NCBI GenBank assembly: GCA_039707465.1
Contig: CM077643.1
Span: 242,008,167-242,072,166 of the forward strand
From: Rhabdophis nuchalis
Taxonomy: Eukaryota; Chordata; Lepidosauria; Squamata; Natricidae
Reading direction: 5' to 3'
DNA length: 64,000 bases
A program made the translations under genes and the position numbers. Below, piece by piece: positions 23,201 to 36,700 of this stretch. The first letter of the stretch is position 1. Every line of letters starts with the position of its first letter. A model generated the notes under the pieces. The model searched no databases. It was not told the origin of the DNA and saw nothing but the letters and a program-made list of their open reading frames with translations.

Positions 23201-23780
23201 GCATCCAATATGTGTTTCTCATTCGAATTTGAGCTCTGGATCCAAATTTGCAATTGCTGTCTAAATTGAGTTCTTTTGCCAATTCTGAGATAACACTGCT
23301 ACAGTTTTCTGATATACGCCTTGCTGTAACTTCTCAGGGAAAGCTCAGATCAACCAATTGACTGCTTTTTCAGCTTCTACATCCCAGACAGCATCCAATA
23401 TGTGTTTCTCATTCGAATTTGAGCTCTGGATCCAAATTTGCAATTGCTGTCTAAATTGAGTTCTTTTGCAAATTCTGAGATAACACTGCTACAGTTTTCT
23501 GATATACGCCTTGCTGTAACTTATCAGGGAAAGCTCAGATCAACCAGTTGACTACTTTGTCAGCTTCTACATCCCAGACAGCATCCAATATATGTTTCTC
23601 GTTAGAAGGTGAGCTCTGGATCCAAATATGCAGTCCCTGGCTAAATTGAGTTCTTTTGCCAATTCTGCTAACATTTTGCTGTAACTTCTCAGGGAAAGCT
23701 CAGATCAACCAATCGGCGGTTTTTCAGCTTCTGCATCCGAGACAGCATCCAATATGTGTTTCTCGTTCGAATTTGAGCTC
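20251..23780 (+). repeat. 3,530-bp duplicated block, first copy
   Basis: Starts: D 20251 ('ttcggattt'), A 20418, B 20609 ('aaatggagttc'), E/F hybrid 20773, G 20963, C 21129, C' 21319, B 21509, D 21673, A 21840, B 22031, D 22195 (cagagagc), E 22362 ('tgtgataac'), F 22552, then B 22719, C/A hybrid 22883, B 23073, C 23237, C' 23427, B 23617. The part 20251-22718 recurs at 23781-26248 with the same private tags. B 22719 and B 23073 both carry 'caactaatcgg', 354 bp apart, showing a smaller duplication nested at the junction. Confidence 0.9.
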
Positions 23781-26700
23781 TGGATCCAAATTTGCAGTCC
23801 CTAGCTAAATTGAGTTCTTTTGCTAATTGTGAGATAACACTTTGCTGTAACTTATCAGGGAAGGCTCAGATCAACCAATCGACTGCTTTTTCAGCTTCTG
23901 CATCCCAGACAGCATCCAATATGTGTTTCTCGTTCGGATTTGAGCTCTGGATCCAAATTTGCAGTCCCTGGCAAAATGGAGTTCTTTTGTTAATTCTGAG
24001 ATAACACTGCTGTAACTTTTCTGATATACGCCTTGCTGTAACTTCTCAGGGAAAGCTCAGATCAACCAATTGACTGCTTTTTCAGCTTCTACATCCCAGA
24101 CAGCATCCAATATATGTTTCTCGTTAGAATTTGAGCTCTGGATCCAAATATGCAGTCCCTGGCTAAATGGAGTTCTTTTGCCAATTCTGCTAACATTTTG
24201 CTGTAACTTCTCAGGGAAAGCTCAGATCAACCAATCGGCGGTTTTTCAGCTTCTGCATCCGAGACAGCATCCAATATGTGTTTCTCGTTCGAATTTGAGC
24301 TCTGGATCCAAATTTGCAATTGCTGTCTAAATTGAGTTCTTTTGCCAATTCTGAGATAACACTGCTACAGTTTTCTGATATATGCCTTGCTGTAACTTCT
24401 CAGGGAAAGCTCAGATCAACCAATTGACTGCATTTTCAGTTTTTGCATCCCAGACAGCATCCAAAATGTGTTTCTCGTTTGAATTTCAGCTCTGGATCCA
24501 AATTTGCAATTGCTGTCTAAATTGAGTTCTTTTGCCAATTCTGAGATACACTTTGCTGTAACTTCTCAGGGAAAGCTCAGATCAACGAATTGACTGCTTT
24601 TTCAGCTTCTGCATACCAGACAGCATCCAATATGTGTTTGTCATTCGAATTTGAGCTCTGGATCCAAATTTGCAATTGCTGTCTAAATTGAGTTCTTTTG
24701 CAAATTCTGAGATAACACTGCTACAGTTTTCTGATATACGCCTTGCTGTAACTTCTCAGGGAAAGCTCAGATCAACCAATTGACTGCTTTTTCAGCTTCT
24801 ACATCCCAGACAGCATCCAATATGTGTTTCTCATTCGAATTTGAGCTCTGGATCCAAATTTGCAATTGCTGTCTAAATTGAGTTCTTTTGCAAATTCTGA
24901 GATAACACTGCTACAGTTTTCTGATATACGCCTTGCTGTAACTTATCAGGGAAAGCTCAGATCAACCAGTTGACTACTTTGTCAGCTTCTACATCCCAGA
25001 CAGCATCCAATATATGTTTCTCGTTAGAAGGTGAGCTCTGGATCCAAATATGCAGTCCCTGGCTAAATTGAGTTCTTTTGCCAATTCTGCTAACATTTTG
25101 CTGTAACTTCTCAGGGAAAGCTCAGATCAACCAATCGGCGGTTTTTCAGCTTCTGCATCCGAGACAGCATCCAATATGTGTTTCTCGTTCGAATTTGAGC
25201 TCTGGATCCAAATTTGCAGTCCCTAGCTAAATTGAGTTCTTTTGCTAATTGTGAGATAACACTTTGCTGTAACTTATCAGGGAAGGCTCAGATCAACCAA
25301 TCGACTGCTTTTTCAGCTTCTGCATCCCAGACAGCATCCAATATGTGTTTCTCGTTCGAATTTGAGCTCTGGATCCAAATTTGCAGTCCCTGGCAAAATG
25401 GAGTTCTTTTGTTAATTCTGAGATAACACTGCTGTAACTTTTCTGATATACGCCTTGCTGTAACTTCTCAGGGAAAGCTCAGATCAACCAATTGACTGCT
25501 TTTTCAGCTTCTACATCCCAGACAGCATCCAATATATGTTTGTCGTTAGAATTTGAGCTCTGGATCCAAATATGCAGTCCCTGGCTAAATTGAGTTCTTT
25601 TGCCAATTCTGCTAACATTTTGCTGTAACTTCTCAGGGAAAGCTCAGATCAACCAATCGGCGGTTTTTCAGCTTCTGCATCCGAGACAGCATCCAATATG
25701 TGTTTCTCGTTCGAATTTGAGCTCTGGATCCAAATTTGCAGTCCCTAGCTAAATTGAGTTCTTTTGCTAATTGTGAGATAACACTTTGCTGTAACTTATC
25801 AGGGAAGGCTCAGATCAACCAATCGACTGCTTTTTCAGCTTCTGCATCCCAGAGAGCATCCAATATGTGTTTCTCGTTCGAATTTGAGCTCTGGATCCAA
25901 ATTTGCAATTGCTGTCTAAATTGAGTTCTTTTGCCAATTCTGTGATAACACTGCTACAGTTTTCTGATATATGCCTTGCTGTTACTTCTCAGGGAAAGCT
26001 CAGATCAACCAATTGACTGCTTTTTCAGCTTCTACATCACAGACAGTATCCAATATATGTTTGTCGTTAGAAGTTGAACTCTGGATCCAAATTTGCAGTC
26101 CCTGGCTAAATTGAGTTCTTTTGCTAATTCTGAGATAACACTTTGCTGTAACTTCTCAGAGGAAGCTCAGATCAACCAATTGACTGCTTTTTCAGTTTTT
26201 GCATCCCAGACAGCATCCAAAATGTGTTTCTCGTTTGAATTTGAGCTCTGGATCCAAATTTGCAATTGCTGTCTAAATTGCTGTCTTTTGCCAATTCTGA
26301 GATACACTTTGCTGTAACTTCTCAGGGAAAGCTCAGATCAACGAATTGACTGCTTTTTCAGCTTCTGCATACCAGACAGCATCCAATATGTGTTTGTCAT
26401 TCGAATTTGAGCTCTGGATCCAAATTTGCAATTGCTGTCTAAATTGAGTTCTTTTGCAAATTCTGAGATAACACTGCTACAGTTTTCTGATATACGCCTT
26501 GCTGTAACTTCTCAGGGAAAGCTCAGATCAACCAATTGACTGCTTTTTCAGCTTCTACATCCCAGACAGCATCCAATATGTGTTTCTCATTCGAATTTGA
26601 GCTCTGGATCCAAATTTGCAATTGCTGTCTAAATTGAGTTCTTTTGCAAATTCTGAGATAACACTGCTACAGTTTTCTGATATACGCCTTGCTGTAACTT

Positions 26701-27148
26701 CTCAGGGAAAGCTCAGATCAACCAATTGACTGCTTTTTCAGCTTCTACATCCCAGACAGCATCCAATATGTGTTTCTCATTCGAATTTGAGCTCTGGATC
26801 CAAATTTGCAATTGCTGTCTAAATTGAGTTCTTTTGCAAATTCTGAGATAACACTGCTACAGTTTTCTGATATACGCCTTGCTGTAACTTATCAGGGAAA
26901 GCTCAGATCAACCAGTTGACTGCTTTTTCAGCTTCTACATCCCAGACAGCATCCAATATATGTTTCTCGTTAGAAGGTGAGCTCTGGATCCAAATATGCA
27001 GTCCCTGGCTAAATTGAGTTCTTTTGCCAATTCTGCTAACATTTTGCTGTAACTTCTCAGGGAAAGCTCAGATCAACCAATCGGCGGTTTTTCAGCTTCT
27101 GCATCCGAGACAGCATCCAATATGTGTTTCTCGTTCGAATTTGAGCTC
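23781..27148 (+). repeat. 3,530-bp duplicated block, second copy, with C extension
   Basis: Starts: D 23781, A 23948, B 24139, E/F 24303, G 24493, C 24659, C' 24849, B 25039, D 25203, A 25370, B 25561, D 25725, E 25892, F 26082, G 26249, C 26415, C 26605, C' 26795, B 26985. Copy identity with 20251-22718 is near complete by eye. One clear difference is 'gaatttcagctctgg' at the end of 24303-24492, which removes the SacI site. From 26249 the copies part: G-C-C-C'-B here, B-C/A-B-C-C'-B in the first copy. Confidence 0.9.
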
Positions 27149-29475
27149 TGGATCCAAATTTGCAGTCCCTAGCTAAATTGAGTTCTTTTGCTAATTGTGA
27201 GATAACACTTTGCTGTAACTTATCAGGGAAGGCTCAGATCAACCAATCGACTGCTTTTTCAGCTTCTGCATCCCAGACAGCATCCAATATGTGTTTCTCG
27301 TTCGAATTTGAGCTCTGGATCCAAATTTGCAATTGCTGTCTAAATTGAGTTCTTTTGCCAATTCTGAGATAACACTGCTACAGTTTTCTGATATATGCCT
27401 TGCTGTAACTTCTCAGGGAAAGCTCAGATCAACCAATTGACTGCTTTTTCAGCTTCTACATCACAGACAGTATCCAATATATGTTTGTCGTTAGAAGTTG
27501 AACTCTGGATCCAAATTTGCAGTCCCTGGCTAAATTGAGTTCTTTTGCTAATTCTGAGATAACACTTTGCTGTAACTTCTCAGAGGAAGCTCAGATCAAC
27601 CAATTGACTGCTTTTTCAGTTTTTGCATCCCAGACAGCATCCAAAATGTGTTTCTCGTTTGAATTTGAGCTCTGGATCCAAATTTGCAATTGCTGTCTAA
27701 ATTGCTGTCTTTTGCCAATTCTGAGATACACTTTGCTGTAACTTCTCAGGGAAAGCTCAGATCAACGAATTGACTGCTTTTTCAGCTTCTGCATACCAGA
27801 CAGCATCCAATATGTGTTTGTCATTCGAATTTGAGCTCTGGATCCAAATTTGCAATTGCTGTCTAAATTGAGTTCTTTTGCAAATTCTGAGATAACACTG
27901 CTACAGTTTTCTGATATACGCCTTGCTGTAACTTCTCAGGGAAAGCTCAGATCAACCAATTGACTGCTTTTTCAGCTTCTACATCCCAGACAGCATCCAA
28001 TATGTGTTTCTCATTCGAATTTGAGCTCTGGATCCAAATTTGCAATTGCTGTCTAAATTGAGTTCTTTTGCAAATTCTGAGATAACACTGCTACAGTTTT
28101 CTGATATACGCCTTGCTGTAACTTCTCAGGGAAAGCTCAGATCAACCAATTGACTGCTTTTTCAGCTTCTACATCCCAGACAGCATCCAATATGTGTTTC
28201 TCATTCGAATTTGAGCTCTGGATCCAAATTTGCAATTGCTGTCTAAATTGAGTTCTTTTGCAAATTCTGAGATAACACTGCTACAGTTTTCTGATATACG
28301 CCTTGCTGTAACTTCTCAGGGAAAGCTCAGATCAACCAATTGACTGCTTTTTCAGCTTCTACATCACAGACAGCATCCAATATATGTTTGTCGTTAGAAG
28401 TTGAACTCTGGATCCAAATTTGCAGTCCCTGGCTAAATTGAGTTCTTTTGCTAATTCTGAGATAACACTTTGCTGTAACTTATCAGAGGAAGCTCAGATC
28501 AACCAATTGACTGCTTTTTCAGTTTTTGCATCCCAGACAGCATCCAAAATGTGTTTCTCGTTTGAATTTGAGCTCTGGATCCAAATTTGCAATTGCTGTC
28601 TAAATTGAGTTCTTTTGTCAATTCTGAGATACACTTTTCTTTAACTTCTCAGGGAAAGCTCAGATCAACGAATTGACTGCTTTTTCAGCTTCTGCATACC
28701 AGACAGCATCCAATATGTGTTTGTCATTCGAATTTGAGCTCTGGATCCAAATTTGCAATTGCTGTCTAAATTGAGTTCTTTTGCAAATTCTGAGATAACA
28801 CTGCTACAGTTTTCTGATATACGCCTTGCTGTAACTTCTCAGGGAAAGCTCAGATCAACCAATTGACTGCTTTTTCAGCTTCTACATCCCAGACAGCATC
28901 CAATATGTGTTTCTCATTCGAATTTGAGCTCTGGATCCAAATTTGCAATTGCTGTCTAAATTGAGTTCTTTTGCAAATTCTGAGATAACACTGCTACAGT
29001 TTTCTGATATACGCCTTGCTGTAACTTCTCAGGGAAAGCTCAGATCAACCAATTGACTGCTTTTTCAGCTTCTACATCCCAGACAGCATCCAATATGTGT
29101 TTCTCATTCGAATTTGAGCTCTGGATCCAAATTTGCAATTGCTGTCTAAATTGAGTTCTTTTGCAAATTCTGAGATAACACTGCTACAGTTTTCTGATAT
29201 ACGCCTTGCTGTAACTTATCAGGGAAAGCTCAGATCAACCAGTTGACTGCTTTTTCAGCTTCTACATCCCAGACAGCATCCAATATATGTTTCTCGTTAG
29301 AAGGTGAGCTCTGGATCCAAATATGCAGTCCCTGGCTAAATTGAGTTCTTTCGCCAATTCTGCTAACATTTTGCTGTAACTTCTCAGGGAAAGCTCAGAT
29401 CAACCAATCGGCGGTTTTTCAGCTTCTGCATCCGAGACAGCATCCAATATGTGTTTCTCATTCGAATTTGAGCTC
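27149..29475 (+). repeat. D-E-F-G-C-C-C/E then F-G-C-C-C'-B
   Basis: Starts: D 27149, E 27316, F 27506, G 27673, C 27839, C 28029, C/E hybrid 28219, F 28409, G 28576, C 28742, C 28932, C' 29122, B 29312. The C/E hybrid (C head, 'ctacatcacagac' and E tail) lets F follow directly and skips C'-B-D. G 28576 has the rare 'cttttctttaac', also in G 62238. B 29312 has 'ctttcgccaatt', an alpha-subfamily tag. The whole block lies inside the segment re-used at 59744-63828. Confidence 0.9.
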
Positions 29476-30709
29476 TGGATCCAAATTTGCAGTCCCTAGC
29501 TAAATTGAGTTCTTTTGCTAATTGTGAGATAACACTTTGCTGTAACTTGTCAGGGAAGGCTCAGATCAACCAATCGACTGCTTTTTCAGCTTCTGCATCC
29601 CAGACAGCATCCAATATGTGTTTCTCGTTCGAATTTGAGCTCTGGATCCAAATTTGCAATTGCTGTCTAAATTGAGTTCTTTTGCCAATTCTGAGATAAC
29701 ACTGCTACAGTTTTCTGATATATGCCTTGCTGTAACTTCTCAGGGAAAGCTCAGATCAACCAATTGACAGCTTTTTCAGCTTCTACATCACAGACAGCAT
29801 CCAATATATGTTTGTCGTTAGAAGTTGAACTCTGGATCCAAATTTGCAGTCCCTGGCTAAATTGAGTTCTTTTGCTAATTCTGAGATAACACTTTGCTGT
29901 AACTTCTCAGAGGAAGCTCAGATCAACTAATTGACTGCTTTTTCAGTTTTTGCATCCCAGACAGCATCCAAAATGTGTTTCTCGTTTGAATTTGAGCTCT
30001 GGATCCAAATTTGCAATTGCTGTCTAAATTGAGTTCTTTTGCCAATTCTGAGATACACTTTGCTGTAACTTCTCAGGGAAAGCTCAGATCAACGAAGTGA
30101 CTGCTTTTTCAGCTTCTGCATACCAGACAGCATCCAATATGTGTTTGTCATTCGAATTTGAGCTCTGGATCCAAATTTGCAATTGCTGTCTAAATTGAGT
30201 TCTTTTGCAAATTCTGAGATAACACTGCTACAGTTTTCTGATATACGCCTTGCTGTAACTTCTCAGGGAAAGCTCAGATCAACCAATTGACTGCTTTTTC
30301 AGCTTCTACATCCCAGACAGCATCCAATATGTGTTTCTCGTTCGAATTTGAGCTCTGGATCCAAATTTGCAATTGCTGTCTAAATTGAGTTCTTTTGCAA
30401 ATTCTGAGATAACACTGCTACAGTTTTCTGATATACGCCTTGCTGTAACTTATCAGGGAAAGCTCAGATCAACCAGTTGACTGCTTTTTCAGCTTCTACA
30501 TCCCAGACAGCATCCAATATATGTTTCTCGTTAGAAGGTGAGCTCTGGATCCAAATATGCAGTCCCTGGCTAAATTGAGTTCTTTCGCCAATTCTGCTAA
30601 CATTTTGCTGTAACTTCTCAGGGAAAGCTCAGATCAACCAATCGGCGGTTTTTCAGCTTCTGCATCCGAGACAGCATCCAATATGTGTTTCTCATTCGAA
30701 TTTGAGCTC
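29476..30709 (+). repeat. Canonical 1,234-bp heptamer, alpha subfamily
   Basis: Starts: D 29476, E 29643, F 29833, G 30000, C 30166, C' 30356, B 30546. It carries the linked alpha tags: 'ttgtcagg' in D, 'gacagctttttcag' in E, 'caacgaagtgac' in G, 'ctttcgcc' in B. F 29833 has a private 'caactaattgac'. It is the first cassette in the window with the full alpha set. Confidence 0.9.
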
Positions 30710-33700
30710 TGGATCCAAATTTGCAGTCCCTAGCTAAATTGAGTTCTTTTGCTAATTGTGAGATAACACTTTGCTGTAACTTATCAGGGAAGGCTCAGAT
30801 CAACCAATCGACTGCTTTTTCAGCTTCTGCATCCCAGACAGCATCCAATATGTGTTTCTCGTTCGAATTTGAGCTCTGGATCCAAATTTGCAGTCCCTGG
30901 CAAAATGGAGTTCTTTTGTTAATTCTGAGATAACACTGCTGTAACTTTTCTGATATACGCCTTGCTGTAACTTCTCAGGGAAAGCTCAGATCAACCAATT
31001 GACTGCTTTTTCAGCTTCTACATCCCAGACAGCATCCAATATATGTTTGTCGTTAGAATTTGAGCTCTGGATCCAAATATGCAGTCCCTGGCTAAATTGA
31101 GTTCTTTTGCCAATTCTGCTAACATTTTGCTGTAACTTCTCAGGGAAAGCTCAGATCAACCAATCGGCGGTTTTTCAGCTTCTGCATCCGAGACAGCATC
31201 CAATATGTGTTTCTCGTTCGAATTTGAGCTCTGGATCCAAATTTGCAGTCCCTAGCTAAATTGAGTTCTTTTGCTAATTGTGAGATAACACTTTGCTGTA
31301 ACTTATCAGGGAAGGCTCAGATCAACCAATCGACTGCTTTTTCAGCTTCTGCATCCCAGAGAGCATCCAATATGTGTTTCTCGTTCGAATTTGAGCTCTG
31401 GATCCAAATTTGCAATTGCTGTCTAAATTGAGTTCTTTTGCCAATTCTGAGATAACACTGCTACAGTTTTCTGATATATGCCTTGCTGTTACTTCTCAGG
31501 GAAAGCTCAGATCAACCAATTGACTGCTTTTTCAGCTTCTACATCACAGACAGTATCCAATATATGTTTGTCGTTAGAAGTTGAACTCTGGATCCAAATT
31601 TGCAGTCCCTGGCTAAATTGAGTTCTTTTGCTAATTCTGAGATAACACTTTGCTGTAACTTCTCAGAGGAAGCTCAGATCAACCAATTGACTGCTTTTTC
31701 AGTTTTTGCATCCCAGACAGCATCCAAAATGTGTTTCTCGTTTGAATTTGAGCTCTGGATCCAAATTTGCAATTGCTGTCTAAATTGCTGTCTTTTGCCA
31801 ATTCTGAGATACACTTTGCTGTAACTTCTCAGGGAAAGCTCAGATCAACGAATTGACTGCTTTTTCAGCTTCTGCATACCAGACAGCATCCAATATGTGT
31901 TTGTCATTCGAATTTGAGCTCTGGATCCAAATTTGCAATTGCTGTCTAAATTGAGTTCTTTTGCAAATTCTGAGATAACACTGCTACAGTTTTCTGATAT
32001 ACGCCTTGCTGTAACTTCTCAGGGAAAGCTCAGATCAACCAATTGACTGCTTTTTCAGCTTCTACATCCCAGACAGCATCCAATATGTGTTTCTCATTCG
32101 AATTTGAGCTCTGGATCCAAATTTGCAATTGCTGTCTAAATTGTTCTTTTGCAAATTCTGAGATAACACTGCTACAGTTTTCTGATATACGCCTTGCTGT
32201 AACTTCTCAGGGAAAGCTCAGATCAACCAATTGACTGCTTTTTCAGCTTCTACATCCCAGACAGCATCCAATATGTGTTTCTGATTCGAATTTGAGCTCT
32301 GGATCCAAATTTGCAATTGCTGTCTAAATTGAGTTCTTTCGCAAATTCTGAGATAACACTGCTACAGTTTTCTGATATACGCCTTGCTGTAACTTATCAG
32401 GGAAAGCTCAGATCAACCAGTTGACTGCTTTTTCAGCTTCTACATCCCAGACAGCATCCAATATATGTTTCTCGTTAGAAGGTGAGCTCTGGATCCAAAT
32501 ATGCAGTCCCTGGCTAAATTGAGTTCTTTTGCCAATTCTGCTAACATTTTGCTGTAACTTCTCAGGGAAAGCTCAGATCAACCAATCGGCGGTTTTTCAG
32601 CTTCTGCATCCGAGACAGCATCCAATATGTGTTTCTCGTTCGAATTTGAGCTCTGGATCCAAATTTGCAGTCCCTAGCTAAATTGAGTTCTTTTGCTAAT
32701 TGTGAGATAACACTTTGCTGTAACTTATCAGGGAAGGCTCAGATCAACCAATCGACTGCTTTTTCAGCTTCTGCATCCCAGACAGCATCCAATATGTGTT
32801 TCTCGTTCGAATTTGAGCTCTGGATCCAAATTTGCAATTGCTGTCTAAATTGAGTTCTTTTGCCAATTCTGAGATAACACTGCTACAGTTTTCTGATATA
32901 TGCCTTGCTGTAACTTCTCAGGGAAAGCTCAGATCAACCAATTGACTGCTTTTTCAGCTTCTACATCACAGACAGCATCCAATATATGTTTGTCGTTAGA
33001 AGTTGAACTCTGGATCCAAATTTGCAATCCCTGGCTAAATTGAGTTCTTTTGCTAATTCTGAGATAACACTTTGCTGTAACTTCTCAGAGGAAGCTCAGA
33101 TCAACCAATTGACTGCTTTTTCAGTTTTTGCATCCCAGACAGCATCCAAAATGTGTTTCTCGTTTGAATTTGAGCTCTGGATCCAAATTTGCAATTGCTG
33201 TCTAAATTGAGTTCTTTTGCCAATTCTGAGATACACTTTGCTGTAACTTCTCAGGGAAAGCTCAGATCAACGAATCGACTGCTTTTTCAGCTTCTGCATA
33301 CCAGACAGCATCCAATATGTGTTTGTCATTCGAATTTGAGCTCTGGATCCAAATTTGCAATTGCTGTCTAAATTGAGTTCTTTTGCAAATTCTGAGATAA
33401 CACTGCTACAGTTTTCTGATATACGCCTTGCTGTAACTTCTCAGGGAAAGCTCAGATCAACCAATTGACTGCTTTTTCAGCTTCTACATCCCAGACAGCA
33501 TCCAATATGTGTTTCTCGTTCGAATTTGAGCTCTGGATCCAAATTTGCAATTGCTGTCTAAATTGAGTTCTTTTGCAAATTCTGAGATAACACTGCTACA
33601 GTTTTCTGATATACGCCTTGCTGTAACTTATCAGGGAAAGCTCAGATCAACCAGTTGACTACTTTTTCAGCTTCTACATCCCAGACAGCATCCAATATGT

Positions 33701-33723
33701 GTTTCTCGTTCGAATTTGAGCTC
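30710..33723 (+). repeat. D-A-B-D-E-F-G-C-C-C'-B, then D-E-F-G-C-C/C'
   Basis: Starts: D 30710, A 30877, B 31068, D 31232 (cagagagc), E 31399, F 31589, G 31756, C 31922, C 32112 (188 bp), C' 32300, B 32490, D 32654, E 32821, F 33011, G 33178, C 33344, C/C' 33534. 30710-31755 matches 25203-26248 at 5,507 bp offset. C 32112 has a 2-bp deletion ('aaattgttctttt'), the clearest private indel in this stretch. F 33011 reads 'gcaatccctgg'. G 33178 reads 'caacgaatcgac'. Confidence 0.89.
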
Positions 33724-36700
33724 TGGATCCAAATTTGCAGTCCCTAGCTAAATTGAGTTCTTTTGCTAATTGTGAGATAACACTTTGCTGTAACTTGTCA
33801 GGGAAGGCTCAGATCAACCAATCGACTGCTTTTTCAGCTTCTGCATCCCAGACAGCATCCAATATGTGTTTCTCGTTCGAATTTGAGCTCTGGATCCAAA
33901 TTTGCAATTGCTGTCTAAATTGAGTTCTTTTGCCAATTCTGAGATAACACTGCTACAGTTTTCTGATATATGCCTTGCTGTAACTTCTCAGGGAAAGCTC
34001 AGATCAACCAATTGACAGCTTTTTCAGCTTCTACATCACAGACAGCATCCAATATATGTTTGTCGTTAGAAGTTGAACTCTGGATCCAAATTTGCAGTCC
34101 CTGGCTAAATTGAGTTCTTTTGCTAATTCTGAGATAACACTTTGCTGTAACTTCTCAGAGGAAGCTCAGATCAACCAATTGACTGCTTTTTCAGTTTTTG
34201 CATCCCAGACAGCATCCAAAATGTGTTTCTCGTTTGAATTTGAGCTCTGGATCCAAATTTGCTATTGCTGTCTAAATTGAGTTCTTTTGCCAATTCTGAG
34301 ATACACTTTGCTGTAACTTCTCAGGGAAAGCTCAGATCAACGAAGTGACTGCTTTTTCAGCTTCTGCATACCAGACAGCATCCAATATGTGTTTGTCATT
34401 CGAATTTGAGCTCTGGATCCAAATTTGCAATTGCTGTCTAAATTGAGTTCTTTTGCAAATTCTGAGATAACACTGCTACAGTTTTCTGATATACGCCTTG
34501 CTGTAACTTCTCAGGGAAAGCTCAGATCAACCAATTGACTGCTTTTTCAGCTTCTACATCCCAGACAGCATCCAATATGTGTTTCTCGTTCGAATTTGAG
34601 CTCTGGATCCAAATTTGCAATTGCTGTCTAAATTGAGTTCTTTTGCAAATTCTGAGATAACACTGCTACAGTTTTCTGATATACGCCTTGCTGTAACTTA
34701 TCAGGGAAAGCTCAGATCAACCAGGTGACTACTTTTTCAGCTTCTACATCCCAGACAGCATCCAATATGTGTTTCTCGTTCGAATTTGAGCTCTGGATCC
34801 AAATTTGCAATTGCTGTCTAAATTGAGTTCTTTTGCAAATTCTGAGATAACACTGCTACAGTTTTCTGATATACGCCTTGCTGTAACTTCTCAGGGAAAG
34901 CTCAGATCAACCAATTGACAGCTTTTTCAGCTTCTACATCACAGACAGCATCCAATATATGTTTGTCGTTAGAAGTTGAACTCTGGATCCAAATTTGCAG
35001 TCCCTGGCTAAATTGAGTTCTTTTGCTAATTCTGAGATAACACTTTGCTGTAACTTCTCAGAGGAAGCTCAGATCAACCAATTGACTGCTTTTTCAGTTT
35101 TTGCATCGCAGACAGCATCCAAAATGTGTTTCTCGTTTGAATTTGAGCTCTGGATCCAAATTTGCAATTGCTGTCTAAATTGAGTTCTTTTGCCAATTCT
35201 GAGATACACTTTGCTGTAACTTCTCAGGGAAAGCTCAGATCAACCAATTGACAGCTTTTTCAGCTTCTACATCACAGACAGCATCCAATATATGTTTGTC
35301 GTTAGAAGTTGAACTCTGGATCCAAATTTGCAGTCCCTGGCTAAATTGAGTTCTTTTGCTAATTCTGAGATAACACTTTGCTGTAACTTCTCAGAGGAAG
35401 CTCAGATCAACCAATTGACTGCTTTTTCAGTTTTTGCATCCCAGACAGCATCCAAAATGTGTTTCTCGTTTGAATTTGAGCTCTGGATCCAAATTTGCTA
35501 TTGCTGTCTAAATTGAGTTCTTTTGCCAATTCTGAGATACACTTTGCTGTAACTTCTCAGGGAAAGCTCAGATCAACGAAGTGACTGCTTTTTCAGGTTC
35601 TGCATACCAGACAGCATCCAATATGTGTTTGTCATTCGAATTTGAGCTCTGGATCCAAATTTGCAATTGCTGTCTAAATTGAGTTCTTTTGCAAATTCTG
35701 AGATAACACTGCTACAGTTTTCTGATATACGCCTTGCTGTAACTTCTCAGGGAAAGCTCAGATCAACCAATTGACTGCTTTTTCAGCTTCTACATCCCAG
35801 ACAGCATCCAATATGTGTTTCTCGTTCGAATTTGAGCTCTGGATCCAAATTTGCAATTGCTGTCTAAATTGAGTTCTTTTGCAAATTCTGAGATAACACT
35901 GCTACAGTTTTCTGATATACGCCTTGCTGTAACTTATCAGGGAAAGCTCAGATCAACCAGGTGACTACTTTTTCAGCTTCTACATCCCAGACAGCATCCA
36001 ATATGTGTTTCTCGTTCGAATTTGAGCTCTGGATCCAAATTTGCAATTGCTGTCTAAATTGAGTTCTTTTGCAAATTCTGAGATAACACTGCTACAGTTT
36101 TCTGATATACGCCTTGCTGTAACTTCTCAGGGAAAGCTCAGATCAACCAATTGACAGCTTTTTCAGCTTCTACATCACAGACAGCATCCAATATATGTTT
36201 GTCGTTAGAAGTTGAACTCTGGATCCAAATTTGCAGTCCCTGGCTAAATTGAGTTCTTTTGCTAATTCTGAGATAACACTTTGCTGTAACTTCTCAGAGG
36301 AAGCTCAGATCAACCAATTGACTGCTTTTTCAGTTTTTGCATCGCAGACAGCATCCAAAATGTGTTTCTCGTTTGAATTTGAGCTCTGGATCCAAATTTG
36401 CAATTGCTGTCTAAATTGAGTTCTTTTGCCAATTCTGAGATACACTTTGCTGTAACTTCTCAGGGAAAGCTCAGATCAACGAAGTGACTGCTTTTTCAGC
36501 TTCTGCATACCAGACAGCATCCAATATGTGTTTGTCATTCGAATTTGAGCTCTGGATCCAAATTTGCAATTGCTGTCTAAATTGAGTTCTTTTGCAAATT
36601 CTGAGATAACACTGCTACAGTTTTCTGATATACGCCTTGCTGTAACTTCTCAGGGAAAGCTCAGATCAACCAATTGACTGCTTTTTCAGCTTCTACATCC

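Noticed and set aside
32112..32299. 188-bp monomer as a new class
   Set aside because: It is an ordinary C monomer with a 2-bp deletion ('aaattgttc' for 'aaattgagttc'), seen once.
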